A stretch of DNA of 64,000 nucleotides from Nocardioides bruguierae (GTDB lineage: Bacteria > Actinomycetota > Actinomycetes > Propionibacteriales > Nocardioidaceae). Shown in pieces: positions 8,889-17,398 of this stretch. A program made the translations under genes and the position numbers. Location: positions 1-64,000 of the forward strand of contig NZ_JAMOIL010000015.1 of assembly GCF_023656415.1 (NCBI RefSeq). Direction: 5' to 3'. Within the stretch, counting starts at the first letter, position 1. Each line of letters starts with the position of its first letter. Below the pieces are notes generated by a model. The model saw only the letters and a program-made list of their open reading frames with translations, was not told the DNA's origin and ran no database searches.

Positions 8889-10321
8889 CCAGCCTGGCCC
8901 TCGCCCCCGACCTCCGGGTGGTCAGCGGCGCGGGAGCCCGAGTGCTGACGACCTGCGTCCTGGCCAACTTCATGGCGTACGGGACGTTCGCGGCCTTCAA
9001 CGTCGCCGTGCCCGCCATGAGCCGTGAGATGGCCGGCGGCACCCGCGCCGCGAGCTGGGTCCTGCTCGCGTTCCTGCTGGCCATGTCATCGACGACCATG
9101 ATCCTGGCCCGGCTCAGCGACCAGCTGGGCCGTCGCTGGTTCTACGTCGGCGGGGTCGTGGTGTACGCCGTGACCTCGCTGGTGTGCGCCGTGACTAGCT
9201 CCGACGGCCTGCTGATCGCCATGCGAGTCCTCCAGGGCGTCGCGGCGGCCGCGTCCATGGCCACCTCGACAGCGGTCATCGCCGACGTGTTCTCCGAGGC
9301 CAGCCGGCCCGCCGCCATGGGGGTCTTCATGTCGTTCGCCGGCGCCTCGGCGGTCTTCGGTCCGCTCCTGGGCGGCTGGGCGGTCGACCACCTGGGCTGG
9401 CGCGCCCTGTTCTGGGCCTCCACCGTGTTCGCGCTCGCCGCCCTGCTCACCGGCTGGGGCGCGCTGCGCCACGTGCACGCCCCGCCCCGCAGCCGGTTCA
9501 CCTTCGACGTGCCGGGGTCGGTGCTGTCGGTGGTCGCGATCGTGGCGCTCGTCGGTGGCGTCCAGCGCCTGGGGGAGGAGGACGGCGGCCCCGTGGTGGC
9601 CCTGACCGGGCTGACGGTGTTCCTGATCGCCGGCGGGCTGTTCGTGCTCGTCGAGCGTCGCGCGCAGCGACCCATGGTCGACCTCGACGTGGTGACGGGC
9701 CGCCGCGCAGGCCTCTACGTCTCGGCGTTCGGCACCGCGTGCGGCCTCAACGGCCTGCTGGTGCTGATCCCGCTGTTTCTCCAGGTCAGCGAGGGCTACA
9801 GCGCCGCGGCTGCCGGGGCCGTCCTGCTGCCGATGGGCATCACCATGCTGGTCGGTGCTCCGCTGGCCGCCCTGCTCCAGCGGTGGACGACGGCCCGAAG
9901 CCTGACCGTCTGGGGCGGGCTGTCCATCGGCGTGGCCGCTCTGCTCGCCGCCGGCGTGATCGCGGCCGACCTGCCGCGGGCGGCACTGGTCCCGCTCCTC
10001 GTGGTCGCCGGGCTCGGCCACGGCATCTACCAGACCGCCCTGTCCGGGCGCCTCATGGAAGGGGTCGAGCCCCACCGCCGCGGGATCGCCAACGGCGTTC
10101 GAGCGACCCTCATCAACGGAGGCAACGCCCTGTCCACCGCAGTGGTCATCGGGACCCTGCTCCTGGTCGCCGGCCAGAACGTCATCACCCGCGGCGACGC
10201 CACCGGCGCCACCCCTGCCTTCGCGACCATCGGGCTGCTGCTCGGGGTCGTGGGGGTCCTGGGGGCCTGGGCCGCGGCCACCGCCCGCACCGCACCCCTC
10301 GAGGAGCCATGTCCCAGCTGA
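8885..10321 (+). CDS. MFS transporter, DHA2-like drug exporter
   Basis: Exporter of 478 aa, start GTG 8885 overlapping the previous stop (GTGA). Motif A is ARLSDQLGRRWFY, and motif C is GPLLGG followed by LGWRALFW. It forms a close paralogue pair with the following gene: both begin with LxNFMxxGTF and share the TSTAVIxDVF-like stretch. The pair likely arose by tandem duplication. The last 13 bases overlap the next gene. The substrate is not predictable. Confidence 0.9.
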   Translation: MTSLALAPDLRVVSGAGARVLTTCVLANFMAYGTFAAFNVAVPAMSREMAGGTRAASWVLLAFLLAMSSTTMILARLSDQLGRRWFYVGGVVVYAVTSLVCAVTSSDGLLIAMRVLQGVAAAASMATSTAVIADVFSEASRPAAMGVFMSFAGASAVFGPLLGGWAVDHLGWRALFWASTVFALAALLTGWGALRHVHAPPRSRFTFDVPGSVLSVVAIVALVGGVQRLGEEDGGPVVALTGLTVFLIAGGLFVLVERRAQRPMVDLDVVTGRRAGLYVSAFGTACGLNGLLVLIPLFLQVSEGYSAAAAGAVLLPMGITMLVGAPLAALLQRWTTARSLTVWGGLSIGVAALLAAGVIAADLPRAALVPLLVVAGLGHGIYQTALSGRLMEGVEPHRRGIANGVRATLINGGNALSTAVVIGTLLLVAGQNVITRGDATGATPAFATIGLLLGVVGVLGAWAAATARTAPLEEPCPS

Positions 10322-11790
10322 CCCAGGGGGTCGACCGCGTGACGCGGCGGCCCTCCTCCACCGTGCGCGCCGAGCTCGGCATCCTGACCACCTGCGCGCT
10401 CAACAACTTCATGATCTTCGGGACGTTCTCGGCCCTGAGCGTCGCCATCCCCGCCGTCGCGCGCGAGCTGGAGGGCGGTGTCACCACGGCGTCGTGGATG
10501 CTCATCGGCTTCCTGCTGACGAACGCCTCGACGACGATCCTGTTCTCCAGGCTGAGCGACGAGTGGGGCCGCCGCTGGTTCTACTTCGGGGGCATCCTGA
10601 CCTTCACCCTCGCCTCGGTGCTCTGCTTCTTCGTCACCGAGCCGGTCGTGCTGGTGCTGCTGCGGGCCGTCCAGGGACTGGCCTCCGCGTGCTCGACGTC
10701 GACGTCCTCCGCGGTGATCTCGGACGTCTTTCCGCCGTCGCGCCTGCCCATGGCGCTCGGGATCTTCATGGCCGTGGCCGGGCTCGGCACCCTGCTCGGC
10801 CCGATCGTCGGCGGCCTGCTCGTCGACCACTTCGGCTGGCGGTCGATCTTCGTCATGGGCGCGGCGCTGGGGGTCGGCGCCGTGGTCGTCGGCTGGGACG
10901 CGCTGAAGAACGTGCACGCTCCAGGCCTGCGGCGGTTCCGGCTGGACGTGCCGGGCACCGTGACCTCGATCGTCGGAATCGCGGCGCTCATCCTCGCCGT
11001 CCAGATGATCGGGGAGGACGTGCCCCTGGTCGTGCCGGCGGCCAGTGCCGCGGTGGCCGTGGTGTCGCTGTGGGCGTTCGCCACCGCCGAGCGTCGTTCG
11101 GACCATCCGCTCGTGGACCCTGCCGTGGTCGCCGGCACCCGCGGACGCATCTACCTCGCCGCGTTCTGCGGCGCGGTGCCCCAGACCGGTGTGGTCGTCC
11201 TGACCACTCTCTACCTCCAGCTGCTGCACGGCTCCAGCGCTGCGGAGGCCGGCCTGCACCTGTTGCCGATGGGGACCGCGATGCTGGCGGGCAGCCTCGT
11301 GGCTGGTGTCGTCCAGCGCTGGACGACACCAGCCGTGGCCAACGTCGTCGGTGCGTTCGGCGTGGCGACCGGGTCGACCGCGGTCGTGGTGGTGATCGCC
11401 ACGGACGCTCCGCTGGCGTGGCTGACCGTCGCGCTGGTCGTGAGCGGCTTCTTCCAGGGCACCTACCAGGCCACCCTGGCCGCCCGCCTGCTGATCGGGG
11501 TGCCCGCCGACCGCCGAGGCATCGCCCAGGGCCTGCGGGCCACGATCATGAACGGCTCCAACGCGATCGCCACGGCCACCGTCGTCGCAGCGGTCACGTG
11601 GGTCGTGGGCGGCGGTGACCTCAGCACGGGCAGCCCCGGCAGCCTGCGGGTCGGCCTCGTCGTCGCCGCGAGCGTGCTCGCCGGGTGCGGGCTGGCCGCC
11701 GCCGTCCTCACCGCACGCGCCGAGCGCGGCAGCGGCGTCGAGGCGCAGGCCGAGCAGGAACGGACGGTGAGCAGTGCAGTCGGTGCTTGA
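10309..11790 (+). CDS. MFS transporter, DHA2-like drug exporter
   Basis: Exporter of 493 aa, start ATG 10309 inside the end of the upstream gene, with GAGGAG just upstream as ribosome binding site. Motif A is SRLSDEWGRRWFY, and motif C is GPIVGG followed by FGWRSIF. It is a near neighbour in sequence of the 8885 protein. It is the fourth MFS member of one transport array. Its 3' end overlaps the following AEC permease gene by 17 bases, so all three MFS genes and the AEC gene are probably on one transcript. Confidence 0.9.
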   Translation: MSQLTQGVDRVTRRPSSTVRAELGILTTCALNNFMIFGTFSALSVAIPAVARELEGGVTTASWMLIGFLLTNASTTILFSRLSDEWGRRWFYFGGILTFTLASVLCFFVTEPVVLVLLRAVQGLASACSTSTSSAVISDVFPPSRLPMALGIFMAVAGLGTLLGPIVGGLLVDHFGWRSIFVMGAALGVGAVVVGWDALKNVHAPGLRRFRLDVPGTVTSIVGIAALILAVQMIGEDVPLVVPAASAAVAVVSLWAFATAERRSDHPLVDPAVVAGTRGRIYLAAFCGAVPQTGVVVLTTLYLQLLHGSSAAEAGLHLLPMGTAMLAGSLVAGVVQRWTTPAVANVVGAFGVATGSTAVVVVIATDAPLAWLTVALVVSGFFQGTYQATLAARLLIGVPADRRGIAQGLRATIMNGSNAIATATVVAAVTWVVGGGDLSTGSPGSLRVGLVVAASVLAGCGLAAAVLTARAERGSGVEAQAEQERTVSSAVGA

Positions 11791-12694
11791 GGGCTTCGGC
11801 ACGGTCGGCGTCGTGATCGCGCTGGGCGCGCTGCTGGCGCACCTGGGGGTGCTCGACCTGCACGGCCAGAAGGTCCTCTCCACCGTGTCGTTCCTGGTCG
11901 CCACGCCGGCTCTGCTGGTGGTGACCCTGCAGGGCAACGACGTCTCGACGGTCTTCTCCGCCGGGATGATCGCGGTCGCCGCCGGGGTGGTGGCCACCAT
12001 CGTCGGGTCCGTCCTGGTCTCCTGGCGACGGAAGGAGACGATGGGTGAGGGCGTCGTGGGGGTCATGGCCGCCACCTACGGCAACACGGGCAACCTGGGC
12101 CTACCGATCGCCACCTACGTCCTCGGGAGCGCGGTGCTGGTCGCCCCGACGATGCTGTTCCAGCTGATCCTGCTCCAGCCCGCGATCCTCACGCTCCTCG
12201 ACGCGGCCCGGTCCGAGCGACGTCTGCGCGTGAGCGAGGTCCTGCTCCGGCCCGTGCGCAACCCGATCACGATCGGCGCCTTCGTGGGCATCGCGATGGT
12301 CGTCCTGGGCTGGAGCCTGCCCGGTTGGCTGGGCGACCCCGTGGACCTGATCGGCAACCTCGCCGTGCCGTGCATGCTCCTCGCCTACGGCGTCTCGCTG
12401 CGCCTCGGGCCCCTGCCCGGGCGTGGCGTCGCGCCGTCGGTGCTCTGGGGACGGGTCGGGATGAAGCTCCTGCTGCAGCCGTTGGTCACCTACCTCACCG
12501 GGCACTACCTGCTCGGGCTCGACGGGGCGGAGCTGCTGGCCGTCGTGGTGCTCTCGGCGCTGCCGACGGCCCAGAACACGTTCGTCATCGCCACGCGCTA
12601 CGGCACGGGGCAGGTGATGGCCCGCGACGTCATCTTCGTCAGCACCCTCCTGAGCGTCCCGGCCATCGCCCTCATCGCCTGGTTGCTGAGCTGA
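11774..12694 (+). CDS. AEC (auxin efflux carrier) family permease
   Basis: Membrane protein of 306 aa, the normal length of bacterial AEC permeases with about ten helices in two inverted repeats. NTGNLGLPIA near residue 95 and the TAQNTFVIATRYG segment near residue 260 are the two conserved helix-break regions. Family members move carboxylates such as malate or malonate, or export small organic anions. It starts at GTG 11774 inside the end of the MFS gene, with a weak ribosome binding site. It ends the ten-gene array. Confidence 0.86.
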   Translation: MQSVLEGFGTVGVVIALGALLAHLGVLDLHGQKVLSTVSFLVATPALLVVTLQGNDVSTVFSAGMIAVAAGVVATIVGSVLVSWRRKETMGEGVVGVMAATYGNTGNLGLPIATYVLGSAVLVAPTMLFQLILLQPAILTLLDAARSERRLRVSEVLLRPVRNPITIGAFVGIAMVVLGWSLPGWLGDPVDLIGNLAVPCMLLAYGVSLRLGPLPGRGVAPSVLWGRVGMKLLLQPLVTYLTGHYLLGLDGAELLAVVVLSALPTAQNTFVIATRYGTGQVMARDVIFVSTLLSVPAIALIAWLLS

Positions 12695-12712
12695 GGGCGG
12701 GTCCCTGCCTCG

Positions 12713-12740
12713 CCGGGCACGGTCGGGGGGTCGTGCCGGG
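12713..12740. terminator. Possible terminator between the transport array and the convergent GntR gene
   Basis: CCGGGCACG (12713-12721) and CGTGCCGGG (12732-12740) form a nine-base stem with one mismatch and a ten-base loop. It lies between convergent genes, so it could act in both directions. Confidence 0.35.
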
Positions 12741-14339
12741 TCAGGCGGCCGAGCCCTCGACCGCGTCCGAGACGACCTGGCTGACGCCCAGGGACACGCG
12801 GCCGCCCGCGATGTAGCTGTGGGTCAGCTCGCGGACCGTCCCGTCCACGTCGCGCATGACACGCTCCAGCAGCATCACGGTCGAGCCCTCGGGGACGCGC
12901 AGCCGCTTGGAGATCTGGGCGTCCGCGGTGACGGCGTGCACCCACGAGTCGATGCTCCCGACCAGGGTTCCGTACGAGGCGAAGAACAACCGACCGTAGT
13001 CGGCCTCACGGGTCTCGCAGGTCAGCGGACGGGGCGTGCGCTGGTGGCCGTCGGTGTACCGGATGAAGAGCATGAGCGGCTGGCCGTCCCGGCGGAAGAC
13101 GTGCTCGTCGCGGTTGATCCGACCCTCCCGGGCGGGCACCACGTCCTCGAGGAAGGGCGGCGTGACCACACGGGTCGAGCTGGCGACCTCGCTCTGGTAG
13201 CGGTGCTGCTCGTCGTCGCGGTAGGGGCGTCCTGAGCCGAGCTCGAAGGCGAACACCGACTCGACGACCCGGATGACGCCCTCGGGGTCGCGCTCGAGCA
13301 GGCCCTCGCGGTGCAGTCGGCCGAGCGCCCGCCTGGTGCACTCCTCGTCCGCCCCGAACTGGCTCGCGACGCAGGCCGGGACGATGACGGAGCCGACGGG
13401 CAGCTGCCCGTCGCGGACGCAGGCGCGGATCTCCTCGACCAGGTCGAGCACGGAGGTCCGGGGCCGCAGGTCCGGGGCGTGACGCGCGTGCGTGGCGTCC
13501 GCCGGCGCGTCGCTCGCGTCCAGCCCGATCGGCGGCAGCGACCGTCCCGGGACCGGGCTCGCCGCCACGTGGGCGGACATGTTCACGCGGGAGGCCACGT
13601 AGTGGCTGACGGAGTACTCGCGGGGAGTGCCCCCGGCGTCCTTCAGGACCCGCGACTTCACCAGCAGCGGCGTGCCGACCGGGACGTGCAGGAGCTGCGC
13701 GGCCTCGGCCGTGGCGGACGTGGCACCGACCCAGCAGTCGATCCCGGCGAGGGGCTGGCCGTAGGTGCGCTCGAACAGGGCGGAGAAGTCCCCGTCGGCC
13801 GGGCCGGGGACGAGGGGGCGGTCGATGCCCTCGGCCAGGGTGTAGCGGCTGTACAGCATCGCCGGGCAGCCGTTCATCGAGTCGACGCAGCGGGAGAGGT
13901 GAACGCGGTCGGCCGCGGTGGCGAGCATGCGTCGCGTGACGGGGGACGAGGGGACCCAGCGAGCCTCCACGGGGTGGATCTGGTGCTCGCCGGGGACGGC
14001 GTCGCCCCAGCCCACGCCCAGGTTCAATGGGACGTCGAGCAGCTCGGCGACCACGGCGGTGCCGCGCCGCGGGAAGCGGGAGACCAGACCAGCCTCGGCG
14101 AGCATCTTCAACGCTCCACGGACGCTGTTGCGACTGGCGGAGAGGAGGGGGATGAGGGTGTCCTCGTCCAACCGGTCGTCCGTCTTGATCGCGCCGTGGC
14201 GGAGGCTGGCGACCAGGGCGCCGTGCGCCATGACCACGGAGGGGACCCGCGGGTCGGCGCCGGGTGGGACGCGCGTGCGGGCCGCGCGCCGGTGGGCGGC
14301 GCGACGGTCGGCTTCGCTGGCGAGGTGCGGGTTCGGCAT
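12741..14339 (-). CDS. Tandem GntR (HutC-subfamily) regulator: two HTH-UTRA units in one chain
   Basis: DNA-binding regulator of 532 aa, about twice the usual 240-260 aa of HutC-type GntR proteins. Unit 1 has a winged helix-turn-helix at about residues 36-98 (SASRNSVRGALKMLAEAGLV) and a UTRA ligand domain at about 125-260. Unit 2 repeats the plan: a winged helix at about 293-350 (ECTRRALGRLHREGLLERD) and UTRA at about 365-520. The UTRA halves align well (YGQPLAGIDCWV against YGTLVGSIDSWV). It ends 46 bases from the convergent transport array and is divergent from the PanE-like gene, so either could be its target. The two sensor domains may bind the same or different small ligands. Confidence 0.88.
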   Translation of the reverse strand: MPNPHLASEADRRAAHRRAARTRVPPGADPRVPSVVMAHGALVASLRHGAIKTDDRLDEDTLIPLLSASRNSVRGALKMLAEAGLVSRFPRRGTAVVAELLDVPLNLGVGWGDAVPGEHQIHPVEARWVPSSPVTRRMLATAADRVHLSRCVDSMNGCPAMLYSRYTLAEGIDRPLVPGPADGDFSALFERTYGQPLAGIDCWVGATSATAEAAQLLHVPVGTPLLVKSRVLKDAGGTPREYSVSHYVASRVNMSAHVAASPVPGRSLPPIGLDASDAPADATHARHAPDLRPRTSVLDLVEEIRACVRDGQLPVGSVIVPACVASQFGADEECTRRALGRLHREGLLERDPEGVIRVVESVFAFELGSGRPYRDDEQHRYQSEVASSTRVVTPPFLEDVVPAREGRINRDEHVFRRDGQPLMLFIRYTDGHQRTPRPLTCETREADYGRLFFASYGTLVGSIDSWVHAVTADAQISKRLRVPEGSTVMLLERVMRDVDGTVRELTHSYIAGGRVSLGVSQVVSDAVEGSAA

Positions 14340-14387
14340 TCCAGCCTCCGGGGGAAGGTTACGGACGGTGCTGCACCAGGGTCCTCC

Positions 14388-14448
14388 GGCCCTGTTTCAG
14401 GGCCGTACAACAGTTGTTGCGCATCCGGGGCGGTCGTGTCTCAGACAC
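14388..14448. promoter_or_regulatory. Cluster of three palindromes between the GntR and PanE-like genes
   Basis: Three separate palindromes lie in 61 bases: GGCCCTG-TTT-CAGGGCC (14388-14404), ACAAC-A-GTTGT (14407-14417) and GTGTCT-C-AGACAC (14436-14448). All are perfect apart from the spacer. They sit between divergent genes, so they are good candidates for operators of the double GntR protein. Confidence 0.5.
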
Positions 14449-14486
14449 ATTTCTGCCGGCGCAATGGCGGGGCAACCTCGGTCTCC

Positions 14487-14492
14487 TACCTT
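14487..14492 (+). promoter_or_regulatory. -10 element for the leaderless PanE-like gene
   Basis: TACCTT lies seven bases before the GTG at 14500, which places the transcription start on the start codon. No ribosome binding site is visible. Confidence 0.5.
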
Positions 14493-14499
14493 CGTGGCC

Positions 14500-15474
14500 G
14501 TGCACTACGTCATCTATGGAGCAGGAGCGGTCGGCGGCGTCATCGGGGGCAACCTCCATCGCGCCGGGAGCCGCGTCACCCTCGTCGCCCGAGGTGCCCA
14601 CCTGGAGGCCATCCGTGAACGCGGTCTCGTGCTGGACACCGAGGCGGGACCGTTGACGCTGGACGTCGACACCGCGGCGAACGCCGGTGAGGTGGAGTGG
14701 ACCGAGGACACGGTCGTGATGCTGTGCGTGAAGTCGCAGCAGACGGCGGCCGCGCTCGAGGACCTCCAGCGGCACGCGCCGCCCTCGACCCCGGTCGTGG
14801 CCGTCCAGAACGGCGTCGCGAACGAGGCGACCATCCTCCGGGTCTTCCCGCGCGTCTACTCGATCTGTCTCGTGCCCCCGGCCAGCCACCTGGAGCCGGG
14901 CGTGGTCGTCCAGGACTCCGCCACGGCCCCGGGGGTGCTCGAGGTGGGCCGCTACCCCGGCGGCTCGGACGAGCTCGCCGTCGCGATGGCCGGAGATCTC
15001 GAGGCCGCCGGCTTCGTGGCCTCGGCCCGCGAGCAGGTGATGGCGTGGAAGTACCGCAAGCTGATCGCCAACCTCGGCAACGGCGTGGGCGCCAGCTTCG
15101 TCGACGACGAGTCCGCGGTCGAGCTCACCCGGCTCGCCCGCCTGGAGGGCGAGTCGGTGCTCGCTGCGGCCGGCATCCAGCTCGTCAGCGCCCAGGACGA
15201 CCTCGACCGCCGTGGTGACCACATCGCGCGGCGGGGCCACCGCAAGTCGGCGGCCGCCGGCAGCTCCACCTGGCAGAGCATCTCGCGAGGCGTCGGCAAC
15301 GTGGAGATCGACTACCTCTCGGGGGAGATCGTCATGCTCGGTCGGTTGCACGGAGTGCCCACCCCGGTCAACGAGCACGTGCAGCAGACCACCTCGCGGC
15401 TGGCGCGTGAGCGTCTCGCTCCCGGAAGCGTGGACGCGGCGCCGTTCCTGGCCTCGGTGAGCGGCGCCGTCTGA
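14500..15474 (+). CDS. 2-dehydropantoate 2-reductase family protein (PanE/ApbA-like)
   Basis: NADPH-dependent reductase of about 324 aa; the family reduces ketopantoate to pantoate or acts on related 2-keto acids. The N-terminus shows the nucleotide-binding GAGAVGGVIGG at about residues 7-17. AVQNGV follows, as does the conserved C-terminal lysine region VMAWKYRKLIANLGN. GTG 14500 is preferred because a -10 box lies seven bases upstream; GTG 14494 is an alternative. It is divergent from the double GntR regulator and may be regulated by it. Whether this is the true pantothenate enzyme or a paralogue with another substrate cannot be decided here. Confidence 0.85.
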   Translation: MHYVIYGAGAVGGVIGGNLHRAGSRVTLVARGAHLEAIRERGLVLDTEAGPLTLDVDTAANAGEVEWTEDTVVMLCVKSQQTAAALEDLQRHAPPSTPVVAVQNGVANEATILRVFPRVYSICLVPPASHLEPGVVVQDSATAPGVLEVGRYPGGSDELAVAMAGDLEAAGFVASAREQVMAWKYRKLIANLGNGVGASFVDDESAVELTRLARLEGESVLAAAGIQLVSAQDDLDRRGDHIARRGHRKSAAAGSSTWQSISRGVGNVEIDYLSGEIVMLGRLHGVPTPVNEHVQQTTSRLARERLAPGSVDAAPFLASVSGAV

Positions 15475-15506
15475 CGGAGGGTCCGACACGGTGGCGCCGG
15501 CGGGGG

Positions 15507-17294
15507 TCACGCTCCCGCCGGCGGCCGCCCGTCCGGGTCGAACGCCTTCTCGTAGAGCATCGGCGCCCAGAGCATCTGGGCCCGGTTCAGCTGCGGGGGC
15601 GCGAGCCGGCGCAGCCGGCCGGGGGGACGGGTGCCCGAGACCCCGGCGCGGCCCACGATCCCGGTGGCCTCCGCGTCCGCACGGGCCCGGGCGTCGTCCT
15701 TCCACGACGTCGCGCGCCAGGAGTCGGCGAGCCGGGCAGGCACCTTGGCGGCCAGCTGCTCCCGCACGTGCGGGCGGGAGCCGACGACGCGGCGCACGAC
15801 GCGCCCACGCACGCCAGACTCCGGCTCGGGCTCCGGGTCAGCCCCGCCGGCGAACCACTCGTCGAGGGCGTCGGCACACGCGACCATCGCGTCGAACAGC
15901 TCGTGCGGGTCGCTCGGCACCGCCTCGGCCTCGCAGCCCAGGTGCTCGGCCACGAGGGTGCGCAGGAGGACCCGGGGGAAGGAGTCGGCCGGCGCCGGGT
16001 CGTCGAGGCTGCCGCGCGAGTCGAGCACCGCGACGGCGACCTCGGAGTCGTGCGTCCAGGAGCGGCGGTTGAGGTTGTCGGAGCCGACGCTGGCCCAGCG
16101 GCCGTCGACCACGCAGGTCTTGGCGTGCACGTAGACGGGCAGCCCGGCCTCGTTGCTGAGCCCGAACACGGCGACGCGGTCGCCGCCGGCGTCCATGATC
16201 CTGCTCATCGCGAGGCTGCGGCCGTAGAGCTGGGGCACCCGGTGCAGCGGGTCCTCCTCGTCCGGCACCAGCGGCAGCACGAAGACGCAGCGCAGCTCGG
16301 GGTTGGCGCGCAGCGCCTGTGCGTAGTGGTCGCCGACCTCCTCGGACCACAGGTACTGGTCCTCGACGTAGACGAGCTTCTCGGCGTTGCCGAGCGCCTT
16401 GAGGTTGCCGTTCATCACCGACCGCTCGCCGGTGGGGGCGAAGTCGAAGCCGCGGGGGGCCAGGTGCGGGTAGGTGCGCAGCACCTGGACGACGTCGTGC
16501 GCACCGTCCGGCGCGGGAGGGGCCGGCCACTGCTCGCCGAGGGGACGCGGCTCGAGGCTCTCGCCCTGCACCTTGCTGCTCAGCCAGCGGCCGGGGTTGA
16601 TGGTGAGGGGCAGCGAGTCCTGCCAGCGCTCGCGGAACGTGGTCTCGACGTCGTGCACCGCGGGCCCGGTGACGGCCGCCTGCACGTCGTGCCAGCCGGG
16701 GGTGGAGCCGTAGGCCGTGGCGAGCCGGGTCTCCGGCTGCTCGTCACCGGCGTGCGCCTCGTCGTCGCGGCGGCTGTGGCACAGGTCGATGCCACCGACG
16801 TAGGCGACGTCGCGCGTGGGGTCGTCGCGGTGCCGCAGCACGACGAGCTTCTGGTGGTGGCTGCCGCGGGCGCGAACCCGCATGTCGCGCAGGCACTCGC
16901 CGCCTGCCTCGCCGATCGCGACGCCCAGCTGGAGGTGGCCCTCGGCGGAGTAGCCGAGCCGCGACCAGTGCGAGCGCCACAGCAGGCCGCGCACGTCCAC
17001 GCCCCGCTCGAGTGCCGCGACGAGGACGTTGGTCAGCGTGCTGTCGGGGTCGTCGGTGAGCTGCTCGTCGGGGTCGCCGCGCCAGTCGGTGAAGTAGAAG
17101 CGGTCGCCCTCGCCCATCGCGGAGATCCGCGCGTGCAGCTCGGCCATGTAGTGCTTGCCGTGGACGAGCGGACGGACGGTGTTGCCCTGCGACCAGGCGG
17201 TGCCGTCGGAGCGGTGGTCGTCGATGGTGGCCTGCGGGTTCTCCCGCTCCTGCGGTGTCAGCATCCAGTCGACGATCACCGGCCCATCCTTCAC
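15507..17294 (-). CDS. Phospholipase D-like / cardiolipin synthase-like protein
   Basis: 595-aa protein with two HKD motifs, the catalytic pair of the phospholipase D superfamily. The first is HHQKLVVL at about residue 170. The second is HAKTCVVDGRWASVGSDNLN in the C-terminal half, with the usual N and S residues after the Asp. No signal peptide or membrane segment is evident. It may hydrolyse or transfer phosphatidyl groups. A second methionine ten residues in (WMLTPQ) is an alternative start. It is convergent with the PanE-like gene and divergent from the DUF2332 gene. Confidence 0.85.
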   Translation of the reverse strand: MKDGPVIVDWMLTPQERENPQATIDDHRSDGTAWSQGNTVRPLVHGKHYMAELHARISAMGEGDRFYFTDWRGDPDEQLTDDPDSTLTNVLVAALERGVDVRGLLWRSHWSRLGYSAEGHLQLGVAIGEAGGECLRDMRVRARGSHHQKLVVLRHRDDPTRDVAYVGGIDLCHSRRDDEAHAGDEQPETRLATAYGSTPGWHDVQAAVTGPAVHDVETTFRERWQDSLPLTINPGRWLSSKVQGESLEPRPLGEQWPAPPAPDGAHDVVQVLRTYPHLAPRGFDFAPTGERSVMNGNLKALGNAEKLVYVEDQYLWSEEVGDHYAQALRANPELRCVFVLPLVPDEEDPLHRVPQLYGRSLAMSRIMDAGGDRVAVFGLSNEAGLPVYVHAKTCVVDGRWASVGSDNLNRRSWTHDSEVAVAVLDSRGSLDDPAPADSFPRVLLRTLVAEHLGCEAEAVPSDPHELFDAMVACADALDEWFAGGADPEPEPESGVRGRVVRRVVGSRPHVREQLAAKVPARLADSWRATSWKDDARARADAEATGIVGRAGVSGTRPPGRLRRLAPPQLNRAQMLWAPMLYEKAFDPDGRPPAGA

Positions 17295-17385
17295 CCCCGG
17301 GGGTTCCCCTTCTCGCCCCCAGGGGTGAGCGGGCCGGCGTGACGGGGGTCGCTGCCTGGCCCCGCCGTGGCCGCGCCCGACCCGC

Positions 17386-17391
17386 TAGCGT
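17386..17391 (+). promoter_or_regulatory. -10 element for the leaderless DUF2332 gene
   Basis: TAGCGT lies exactly seven bases before ATG 17399, and no ribosome binding site is present. This geometry indicates a leaderless mRNA. Confidence 0.55.
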
Positions 17392-17398
17392 CGCGGGC

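Noticed and set aside
17293..17304. ACCCCCGGGGGT palindrome as a third CsoR-like site at the phospholipase D gene
   Set aside because: It lacks the TA/TG centre and flanking AATAA and overlaps the start codon. C/G palindromes are easily produced by chance at this base composition.
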